This document shows positions 18,911 through 25,939 of a stretch of DNA of 64,000 nucleotides, one piece after another (position 1 is the first letter of the stretch; each line of letters starts with the position of its first letter). The stretch spans positions 124,001 through 188,000 of the forward strand of contig NZ_FNEQ01000001.1 of the NCBI RefSeq assembly GCF_900100205.1, in the 5' to 3' direction. Source of the stretch: Duganella sp. OV510. GTDB taxonomy: Bacteria > Pseudomonadota > Gammaproteobacteria > Burkholderiales > Burkholderiaceae_D. The notes under the pieces were generated by a model. It searched no databases. It was given only the letters and a program-made list of their open reading frames with translations, and was not told the DNA's origin. Position numbers and translations under genes: made by a program.

Positions 18911-20131
18911 TCAGCGATACCAGGGCTGGGTGATCTTCAGCGGACGCACATCCATGCGCAGGTTGAGGATGGTGTAAGCGTCCGCTGTGGCCGACTCGTA
19001 GCCGACACTTTCGCCGTCGCGCGTCAGCTTGAATTCGAAGCCCAGGTCCTGGCGAGGATCGCCCGGCGCGGCGGTGGCGATGCCGATTGCTTCATTGCGC
19101 GCGTTGTTGATCAGCTTCTCCATCATCACCAGCACGGTGTTATGGCCCAACATGTCGGCCGAGTACACCTGTTCGTTCAGATAAGGCTGGGCGGGGTCCA
19201 GCTTGCCGCCGGCTTTGTCGGCCGACGGGGTGTACTGGCGCGTCAACAGATTGTAACGGTCGCCGCGATCCAGGTAGCTGATGCGCGCGTTCGACAGGTT
19301 GAAGTCCTTCTCCTGGCCGTTGGTGCTGGCCAGCGCCAGATCCAGCAGCAGCGCCCCCTGGTAGCCGACCACTTCCACTTCGTGCTTGCCATTCAGGATC
19401 ACCGCCGTGTTTTCATCGATACCCAGGCCTTGCTTGTAGCCTTTCTTCAGCATGGCCGGCAGCATGCGCGCGAAGCGGCCGCGTGCCAGCAGGTGCTGAT
19501 CGACAAACAAATCCTTGCCGACGAAGCCCAGGCCCGGCGCCAGTTCGCGGCCATCGTTGACGCCCACGCTCAGCGTGCCCAGCACGGTCTTGGCTTCGTA
19601 GTACATGGTGCTGCTCATGATGGCTGCGCCGGCGCTGCTGCCGCCGATCACGCCGCCCTTCTGGTAGACATCCCAGATCGCTTGCAGCACAGCGGTGCGG
19701 CTGCCGTCCGGGCGCACTAGCGCCTTGGTAATCAGGCCCTGGTCGCCGCCGGCGAAGTACACGCCACCCGCTTCGCGTATCGATTTGGCCAGCGTTTCGT
19801 CTTCGGCATCGCGCAAGTAGTCGCGGTCCTTGAAGCGCACCGCCACCGGCACGGCAAACGCCGAGGCGCCGTATTTGTTCAGCGTCGCCACCAGGTTGGT
19901 GCCGGAGCGCAGCGGGTTGCCGGCCGCGCTGGGCATGACGGCAATGCGCGCGCCCTTGCCGCCGGCCAGTTCAATCAGCTTGCCCCACACTTCCGCGTTA
20001 TCGGCCCGCACCGCGCCGCCGGCGATCAGCAGATGGCCCTTGGGCGGATCTTCCGCAGCATGCGTCACCAGCACTACAAACGACATCAACGATGCGCACA
20101 ACACGCGCATGGCTTTGGCAAAACTCGTCAT
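18911..20131 (-). CDS. Exported cyanophycinase (peptidase S51)
   Basis: Serine peptidase of family S51 that hydrolyses cyanophycin (multi-L-arginyl-poly-L-aspartate) to beta-Asp-Arg dipeptides. It has 406 residues with a signal peptide (1-25), so it is of the extracellular type. The FAGGDQ motif (127-131) and the nucleophile motif GGSSAGAA (Ser166 proposed) are present. The start at 20131 leaves a clean signal peptide; an in-frame start further upstream would bury it. It follows a YheO/DauR-type regulator by 31 nt and is probably co-transcribed with it. Confidence 0.93.
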   Translation of the reverse strand: MTSFAKAMRVLCASLMSFVVLVTHAAEDPPKGHLLIAGGAVRADNAEVWGKLIELAGGKGARIAVMPSAAGNPLRSGTNLVATLNKYGASAFAVPVAVRFKDRDYLRDAEDETLAKSIREAGGVYFAGGDQGLITKALVRPDGSRTAVLQAIWDVYQKGGVIGGSSAGAAIMSSTMYYEAKTVLGTLSVGVNDGRELAPGLGFVGKDLFVDQHLLARGRFARMLPAMLKKGYKQGLGIDENTAVILNGKHEVEVVGYQGALLLDLALASTNGQEKDFNLSNARISYLDRGDRYNLLTRQYTPSADKAGGKLDPAQPYLNEQVYSADMLGHNTVLVMMEKLINNARNEAIGIATAAPGDPRQDLGFEFKLTRDGESVGYESATADAYTILNLRMDVRPLKITQPWYR

Positions 20132-20162
20132 ACGATATCCCTGTTCTTGGTAAGGGCCGCCC

Positions 20163-20855
20163 TCATTCGCGGCGGCGTAACTGTTCCATGTAATTATAAA
20201 TCGTGTAGCGGGATACCCGCAGCGCCGCAGCCGCGCGTTCCACGCCCCCCTTGACGATGAACAGGCCGCGCCGCTGCATCGCGCCAACCGCCTGGATCTT
20301 TTCTTCCCGGCTCATGGACACGGCGCTGCCGCCCGGCCCGACCGCCTCGCTGATAATCTCCTGCATCAGCGTGTCCATTTGCGGCTCGCCCGCCGGTGTG
20401 CTTTGCGGCGCCGACGCCTGCACCATCGGCTTCAGCATCTGCGACAGCCAGCCATGCGCAGCCTGGAATCCCGACAGGTCGGCATTCAGGCACAGCGTGG
20501 CGAATGGCTCGCCGCTGGCGTCGCGGAAAATGGCCGAGGCGGAACGCAGTTCGCGGCCGTCGGCGGTAACGGTCACATAGTCGTCGACCAGGCTGTGGAC
20601 CGCGCCATCCGTCGACTTGATCCGCGTGGCGGCGGCAAAACCCTTGTCGTTCTGCGGCCCTTCCAGTACCGAACTGCCGACGCTGCGACCGGATATATGG
20701 CCGTTGGCGATGGCGATCACCGAGTTCTGCGGCCTGGTCACATCGTGCAGCACCACCTCCAGATGCGGCCCCGCCATCGACGCCAACATGGGAACCACCG
20801 GCCGCAAGGCATTGATAACGGCCGCGCGCTCGGCGGCCAATGAAACAGCTTTCAT
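20163..20855 (-). CDS. YheO/DauR-type PAS-HTH transcriptional regulator
   Basis: A regulator of 230 residues with an N-terminal YheO-type PAS-like domain (about 10-120, including HLEVVLHDV and HISGRSVGS) and a C-terminal HTH (about 175-228, ending in VSRYTIYNYMEQL). The best-known relative, DauR, represses D-arginine catabolism in Pseudomonas. The ATG at 20855 follows a GGA-containing site. A TTG 12 nt upstream is in frame but overlaps a dyad and has no ribosome site. It is divergent from the RidA-led operon and lies upstream of cyanophycinase, so it probably controls both arms. Confidence 0.9.
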   Translation of the reverse strand: MKAVSLAAERAAVINALRPVVPMLASMAGPHLEVVLHDVTRPQNSVIAIANGHISGRSVGSSVLEGPQNDKGFAAATRIKSTDGAVHSLVDDYVTVTADGRELRSASAIFRDASGEPFATLCLNADLSGFQAAHGWLSQMLKPMVQASAPQSTPAGEPQMDTLMQEIISEAVGPGGSAVSMSREEKIQAVGAMQRRGLFIVKGGVERAAAALRVSRYTIYNYMEQLRRRE

Positions 20856-20864
20856 CTCGTTTTC

Positions 20865-20910
20865 CAACAGTTTGTTGATTGCACTTTCCTCATTTTAAAC
20901 AATCTGTTTA
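20865..20910. promoter_or_regulatory. Two dyads in the cyanophycinase/RidA divergent promoter
   Basis: CAACA-GTT-TGTTG (20865-20877) and TAAACA-ATC-TGTTTA (20896-20910) are perfect inverted repeats with 3-nt centres in an 82-bp divergent promoter. Both share the ACA-N3-TGT core, and they are spaced about three helical turns apart centre to centre. They are candidate operators for the adjacent YheO/DauR-type regulator. Confidence 0.5.
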
Positions 20911-20937
20911 TACTTTGTGGCATTCAAGGAGAAAGCC

Positions 20938-21387
20938 ATGCTATTTAAATTCCTGGCCACCGCCGCGCTGATCGCCTGCGGCAGCGTTGCCCATGCCACC
21001 GACGCACAGTTCTACAACAACGGCAATCCGCCCGGACGGCCGTTTTCGCTGGCGGTGCGCACCGGCGATTTTGTATTCGTCTCCGGTCAGCTCGGCACCG
21101 ACGACAAGGGCCTGGTTGCCGGCGGTTTCGAGGCGCAGGCGCGCAAGGCCATGGACAATGTGTCCGACATCCTCAAGGGCATGGGGCTGGGCATGGACCA
21201 TGTCGTCAAGTGCACCATCATGATCGCCGACATGGGCAAATGGGCGGACTTCAACAAAGTGTATATCACCTACTTCAAGCCCGGCCGCCTGCCAGCCCGC
21301 AGCGCGCTCGGCGCCAACGGCCTGGCGCTGGGTGGTGAAGTGGAAGTGGAATGCATGGCGTACGCACCACCGACGCCACTTAAATAA
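20938..21387 (+). CDS. Exported RidA-family protein
   Basis: A 149-residue RidA/YjgF/UK114-family protein. Unlike the usual cytoplasmic enamine/imine deaminase (about 125-130 residues), it begins with a cleavable signal peptide (MLFKFLATAALIACGSVAHA), so it should be periplasmic. The family Arg is present in LPARSALG, together with the VEVECMAY tail. The start follows AAGGAG. It is the first gene of a run with an M19 dipeptidase-like protein, an amidohydrolase and a permease, so it may handle reactive imines from amino-acid breakdown. Confidence 0.9.
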   Translation: MLFKFLATAALIACGSVAHATDAQFYNNGNPPGRPFSLAVRTGDFVFVSGQLGTDDKGLVAGGFEAQARKAMDNVSDILKGMGLGMDHVVKCTIMIADMGKWADFNKVYITYFKPGRLPARSALGANGLALGGEVEVECMAYAPPTPLK

Positions 21388-21396
21388 GGAGCAAGC

Positions 21397-22533
21397 ATGA
21401 CCGACCGCCGCACTTTCCTGCATGGCGCAGCCGCCGCCAGCCTCGCCTCGCTCGGCCTGCCCGCCATCGGCGCACCCAGCCTGCGCGACCAGCGCCCGCT
21501 GATCATCGATGCGCTGGGTGGCATCGACAATATGAACCTGCCGGTGACGCGCCGCGAAGACCCGACCACTGACTTCGGCATCGACAAGCGCGCGATGTCC
21601 GACGCCAAAGCTTCCGGCCTGAGCGCCTTCAACATGACCATCGGTTATGTGTTCGGCGATGGCGATCCTTACGAAAAAAGCGTGGCCGACGTGCGCGCCT
21701 GGAATGCACTGATACAGCGCCGCTCCGCCGATCTGCTGCTGGTGCGCAGCGCCGCCGACATCCGCCGCGCCCAGACCGAGCACCGCATCGGTGTGATCCT
21801 CGGCTTCCAGAACGCCACCATGATGGGCAAGGACGCGCGCCGCGTCGAAGTGTTCGCCAAGGGCGGCGTGCGCGTCATCCAGTTGACCTACAACGCCCCC
21901 AACCAGCTCGGCGACGGCGCGATGGCCGCCGCCAATCGCGGCCTGACGCCGTTCGGGCATGACGTGGTGGCGGAGCTGAATCGCCACCGCATCGTGGTGG
22001 ACCTGAGCCACAGCGGCGAACAGATCTGCCTTGACGCCGCCGCCGCATCCAAGGCACCGATCATGATTACCCACACCGGCTGCCGCGCCATCACCGACCT
22101 GCCACGCAACAAGACCGACAAGGAACTGCGGCTGGTGGCAGACAAGGGCGGCTTTGTCGGCATCTACTTCATGCCCTTCCTTGCGGCAGGACGCCAGCCG
22201 ACGGCGACAGACCTGATCGCCCATATAGAACACGCCATCAATGTCTGCGGCGAAGACCATGTGGGCATCGGCACCGACGGCACCGTCACCCAAATTGACG
22301 ACATGGCCGACTATCTGAAAGGGCTGGAAGACGAAGTGCGCCAGCGCCGCGCCGCCGGCATCAGCGCGCCCGGCGAACGTCCGGACATCGTGCCCTTCCT
22401 GCCGGACCTGATGGGCAAGGACAAGTTCTGGAAACTGGCCGATTTGCTGGCCAAGCGCGGCCACACCAGCGGCCGCATCGAAAAAATCCTCGGTACGAAC
22501 TTCCTGCGCGTTGCCGATGCAATATGGAGCTGA
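21397..22533 (+). CDS. Tat-exported membrane-dipeptidase-like protein (M19)
   Basis: A 378-residue protein of the renal dipeptidase family (zinc dipeptidases acting on L-D or D-containing dipeptides). The N-terminus DRRTFLHG followed by a hydrophobic Ala-rich stretch is a Tat signal. The family segments LTYNAPNQLGDGA, VVDLSHSGE (His205), MITHTGCRAI (His226) and HVGIGTDG are present. Two metal-ligand places are altered: the usual DxHxD start reads DALGG (38-42), and the bridging Glu position reads Gln138 in GFQNATMM. It may have a changed metal site. AAGGAG precedes the ATG, and the next gene starts 1 nt after the stop. Confidence 0.85.
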   Translation: MTDRRTFLHGAAAASLASLGLPAIGAPSLRDQRPLIIDALGGIDNMNLPVTRREDPTTDFGIDKRAMSDAKASGLSAFNMTIGYVFGDGDPYEKSVADVRAWNALIQRRSADLLLVRSAADIRRAQTEHRIGVILGFQNATMMGKDARRVEVFAKGGVRVIQLTYNAPNQLGDGAMAAANRGLTPFGHDVVAELNRHRIVVDLSHSGEQICLDAAAASKAPIMITHTGCRAITDLPRNKTDKELRLVADKGGFVGIYFMPFLAAGRQPTATDLIAHIEHAINVCGEDHVGIGTDGTVTQIDDMADYLKGLEDEVRQRRAAGISAPGERPDIVPFLPDLMGKDKFWKLADLLAKRGHTSGRIEKILGTNFLRVADAIWS

Positions 22534-22534
22534 A

Positions 22535-23875
22535 ATGATCTTGAAGTCCGCAGTCCTCGCCACCACCATTGCCCTCTCGTTCAACGCCGGCGCTGCCGAC
22601 GCCCAGCAGGAGCGTCTCGACAAGTTGAGCGGCAAGGCCATCGGCCGCGTCATTTATCGGGGCGCCACGCTGATCGATGGCACCAGCGCCGCGCCACGCA
22701 GCGATATGGCCATCATCGTCAAGGATGACCGCATCGAAGCCGTGCTGCCGGCGGCCCGCCTCACCGCGCAGCAAACCGGTGGCGCGCGTGTGGTGGATGT
22801 CGCTGGCCAGTATGTGCTGCCCGGCCTGATCGACTCGCACGTCCACTACGCCACCAACCCGGACCGTCCTTACGCCGAAGCGGAACTGAAGCGTAATATC
22901 TACGGCGGCGTTACCGGCGTGCGCGACATGGCTGGCGATGCGCGTGAACTGGCTGGCTTGTCGCGCGACGCGCTGCTCAACAAGATCCCGTCGCCGGACG
23001 TCTACTACGCGTCGCTGGTGGCCGGCCCCAGCTTCTTCAAGGACCCGCGCACCGTGGTCGCGGCGCTCGGCACGCAGCCAGGCACGGTGCCATGGCTGTA
23101 TGCAGTCGACGAGAACACCAGGCTGCCGCTGGCCGTGGCGCAGGCGCGCGGTACCGGGGCCACCGGCATGAAGATCTACGCCAACCTGCCCGGCACGCTG
23201 GTGCGCAAGCTGATCGCGGAGTCCAGGGCGCAGCACTTCCCGGTGTGGACACACATGCAGGTCTACCCTGCCTCGCCCTACGATTCGCTGGGCGCGACGG
23301 TGGTGTCGCACGTCTGCATGATCGCCCGCTACGTGCGCGAATCCGGCAAGGCGGCCTACGGCCACGCCAACGAACCTTCATATGAAGGCCTGACCGCCAA
23401 CGATCCTGAAATCAAAAAATACATCGCCGCGCTGGCCAGGTCCGGCACCATCATGGACGCCACGCTCAGCGTCTACAAGAGCGAAGGCCCCCGCTGCCGC
23501 ATCGAACTGGCCGGCGACATCACCCGCGCCATGCAAGCGGCGGGCATCAAGATCATCGCCGGCACGGATACAGACAACACCGGTGCAGATCCATACCCGG
23601 TGGTCGACCATGAACTGGAAAAACTGGTCAAATACGCCGGCCTGACACCGCAGCAAGCCATCATCGCCGCCACCGCCAACGCCGCCGAGGCGCTGGGCAA
23701 GCAGCATGAATTCGGCACGCTGGAAGCCGGCAAGCAGGCCAATATGGTGTTCCTGCAGCGCGACCCCTTGCAGGACATCGCCAACATCCGTTCTGTGGTG
23801 TTGACCGTCAAGCGCGGCCACGAGTTTGCACGCGCCGACTACAAGTTCACGCCCCTGCCTGTGCACGAAGACTGA
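22535..23875 (+). CDS. Exported amidohydrolase (imidazolonepropionase/prolidase-like)
   Basis: A 446-residue metal-dependent amidohydrolase with a signal peptide (1-22). A complete binuclear site is visible: His102 and His104 (DSHVHY), probable carboxylated Lys213 (GMKIYANL), His240, His259 and Asp345 (AGTDTD). Members of this branch include dipeptidases (prolidase-like, isoaspartyl or aryl-dipeptide hydrolases). Its position 1 nt after the M19-like gene and beside cyanophycinase suggests peptide or arginine-dipeptide cleavage, which is inference. A hairpin follows the stop. Confidence 0.87.
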   Translation: MILKSAVLATTIALSFNAGAADAQQERLDKLSGKAIGRVIYRGATLIDGTSAAPRSDMAIIVKDDRIEAVLPAARLTAQQTGGARVVDVAGQYVLPGLIDSHVHYATNPDRPYAEAELKRNIYGGVTGVRDMAGDARELAGLSRDALLNKIPSPDVYYASLVAGPSFFKDPRTVVAALGTQPGTVPWLYAVDENTRLPLAVAQARGTGATGMKIYANLPGTLVRKLIAESRAQHFPVWTHMQVYPASPYDSLGATVVSHVCMIARYVRESGKAAYGHANEPSYEGLTANDPEIKKYIAALARSGTIMDATLSVYKSEGPRCRIELAGDITRAMQAAGIKIIAGTDTDNTGADPYPVVDHELEKLVKYAGLTPQQAIIAATANAAEALGKQHEFGTLEAGKQANMVFLQRDPLQDIANIRSVVLTVKRGHEFARADYKFTPLPVHED

Positions 23876-23877
23876 GT

Positions 23878-23907
23878 TATGCGAGAATCAATTTTTAATC
23901 TCGCATA
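23878..23907 (+). terminator. Hairpin between amidohydrolase and permease
   Basis: The arms TATGCGAGA and TCTCGCATA enclose a 12-nt A/T-rich loop, starting 2 nt after the amidohydrolase stop and ending 9 nt before the permease ATG. It may be a partial terminator or an mRNA processing/stability element that lowers permease expression relative to the upstream genes. Confidence 0.45.
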
Positions 23908-23916
23908 GGCAAGCAG

Positions 23917-25248
23917 ATGAGCGAACTTAAGCGCGGCCTGAAAAGCCGGCATATCCAGTTGATCGCGCTGGGCGGCGCCATCGGCACCGGCCTGTTCCTC
24001 GGCATTGCGCAGACCATCCAGATGGCCGGGCCGTCGGTGTTGCTGGGCTACGGCGTGGCCGGCCTGATCGCCTTCTTCATCATGCGCCAGCTTGGCGAGA
24101 TGGTGGTCGACGAACCGGTGGCCGGTTCGTTCAGCTACTTCGCCGACAAATACTGCGGCCACTGGGCGGGCTTCATGGCGGGCTGGAATTACTGGGTGCT
24201 GTATGTGCTGGTCAGCATGGCGGAACTATCGGCGGTCGGCATCTACGTGCAATATTGGTGGCCGGGAGTACCGACCTGGGTGTCGGCGCTGGTGTTCTTC
24301 GCCATCATCAATGCCATCAGCCTGTTCAACGTCAAGGCTTTCGGCGAGATGGAGTTCTGGTTCGCGATCATCAAGGTGCTGGCGATTGTCGGCATGATCC
24401 TGTTTGGCGCTTACCTGCTGGTGTCCGGCGACGCCGGCCCGCAAGCGACAGTGGCCAACCTGTGGCAGCACGGCGGCTTCTTCCCGAATGGCGTCAGCGG
24501 CCTGGTAATGGCCATGGCGGTCATCATGTTCTCCTTTGGCGGCCTGGAACTGATCGGCATCACCGCTGCGGAAGCGGATAATCCTTCGCAGTCCATCCCC
24601 AAGGCCACCAACCAGGCCATCTACCGCATCCTGATCTTTTACATCGGCGCACTGGCCATCCTGCTGTCGCTGTACCCATGGCAGAAGGTCGTCACCAGCG
24701 GCAGCCCGTTCGTGCTGATCTTCCACGCGCTGAACAGCAATATGGTGGCGCACGCGCTGAACGTGGTGGTGCTGACGGCGGCGCTGTCGGTGTATAACAG
24801 CGGCGTGTATGCCAACACACGCATGCTGTACGGCCTCGCGAAACAAGGCAATGCGCCAAAGTCGCTGTTGAAGGTCAACGCGCGTGGCGTGCCGCTGACG
24901 GCGCTCGGCATATCGGCGCTGGCCACCGGCATCTGCGTGGTGGTCAACTACTTCATGCCGGCCAAGGCCTTCGGCTTCCTGATGGGCCTTGTAGTGTCGG
25001 CGCTGATCATCAACTGGGGCCTGATCAGCTGGATACACCTGCGCTTCCGCGCGCAGAAAAAAGCGGCCGGGCAGCCGACGCAGTTCCGCAGCCTGGGCTA
25101 CCCGCTCACCAATTACCTGTGCCTCGGCTTCCTGGCCGCGATTCTGGTGGTGATGTATCTGACGCCGGACCTGCAACTGTCGGTGTATCTGATCCCGGTC
25201 TGGCTTGTGGTGCTGGCCTTCGGCTACAAACTGGGTGTCAAGCGCTGA
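23917..25248 (+). CDS. Amino-acid permease (AAT/APC family)
   Basis: A 443-residue, 12-helix amino-acid transporter of the AroP/ProY/GabP group. The opening RGLKSRHIQLIALGGAIGTG and the following MAGPSVLLGY are highly characteristic of the family substrate-binding unwound helix 1. It closes the run that starts with RidA, so it likely imports the amino acid released by the exported peptidases. The exact substrate is unknown. The upstream site is weak (AAGCAG), and a hairpin precedes it. Confidence 0.92.
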   Translation: MSELKRGLKSRHIQLIALGGAIGTGLFLGIAQTIQMAGPSVLLGYGVAGLIAFFIMRQLGEMVVDEPVAGSFSYFADKYCGHWAGFMAGWNYWVLYVLVSMAELSAVGIYVQYWWPGVPTWVSALVFFAIINAISLFNVKAFGEMEFWFAIIKVLAIVGMILFGAYLLVSGDAGPQATVANLWQHGGFFPNGVSGLVMAMAVIMFSFGGLELIGITAAEADNPSQSIPKATNQAIYRILIFYIGALAILLSLYPWQKVVTSGSPFVLIFHALNSNMVAHALNVVVLTAALSVYNSGVYANTRMLYGLAKQGNAPKSLLKVNARGVPLTALGISALATGICVVVNYFMPAKAFGFLMGLVVSALIINWGLISWIHLRFRAQKKAAGQPTQFRSLGYPLTNYLCLGFLAAILVVMYLTPDLQLSVYLIPVWLVVLAFGYKLGVKR

Positions 25249-25322
25249 CGGTTGAATGCCGCACAGACCTCCCCCGCCTGAGCGGCCACCATGGCCGGAA
25301 CTTATGCTCACGGGGGAATTCG

Positions 25323-25829
25323 ATGTCGACCCATGCTACCTCTCCACACCGGTCCTTGCAGCTGCCTGCATTGGCCGGCTGGCTGGTGCTGACCTTTATC
25401 TTTGCCGCCATCGGCGCATTTGCCTCCGCTCAGGCCGCCGAGTTTTACCAGCAACTGAATCGCCCCGCATGGGCGCCGCCGCCATGGCTGTTCGGTCCTG
25501 CCTGGACAGTGCTGTACCTGCTGATGGCGGTCGCCGCCTGGCGTGTGCAACGCGCCGCTGCTCCCGCTTCCGCACGGCCCGAATTGACGCTGTATGTGGT
25601 GCAGCTGGTGCTGAATGCCTTGTGGACCTGGCTGTTCTTCGGCTGGCAGCTTGGCGCGCTGGCATTTGTTGAAATATTGATGTTATGGCTGCTGATCGCC
25701 GCCACCCTCCGCGCCTTCTGGCGGCGTGACCGCTGGGCCGGACTGTTGTTAGTTCCCTACATCGCCTGGGTCAGTTTCGCCACCTGTCTCTGCTACAGCA
25801 TCTGGCAGCGGAATCCCGGCGTGCTCTGA
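25323..25829 (+). CDS. tspO: TspO/MBR family membrane protein
   Basis: Tryptophan-rich sensory protein of 168 residues with five membrane helices. Family features are the LNRPAWAPPPWLFGPAWTVL segment at the end of helix 1 and start of helix 2, and the later LNALWTWLFFG. TspO proteins bind tetrapyrroles and modulate stress or pigment responses. The open frame runs further 5' but overlaps the permease; the ATG at 25323 follows GGGGGAA and begins a short hydrophilic head. It ends 110 nt before a TonB receptor. Confidence 0.92.
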   Translation: MSTHATSPHRSLQLPALAGWLVLTFIFAAIGAFASAQAAEFYQQLNRPAWAPPPWLFGPAWTVLYLLMAVAAWRVQRAAAPASARPELTLYVVQLVLNALWTWLFFGWQLGALAFVEILMLWLLIAATLRAFWRRDRWAGLLLVPYIAWVSFATCLCYSIWQRNPGVL

Positions 25830-25939
25830 ATGTGATTTTTTTATCCAGATAGTTGCCGTATCAACTACGAGTTTGCAAGCCGACCTGATAGACTCTCAGG
25901 TTTTGCATCTCAAACGCAACTATCGTTAAAAGAATAGCA

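Noticed and set aside
20941-22653. 570-codon open frame on the minus strand across the RidA and dipeptidase genes
   Set aside because: It is antisense to two well-recognised genes with signal peptides and ribosome sites, its His/Ala/Gly-rich product matches no family, and it is explained by high-GC third positions.
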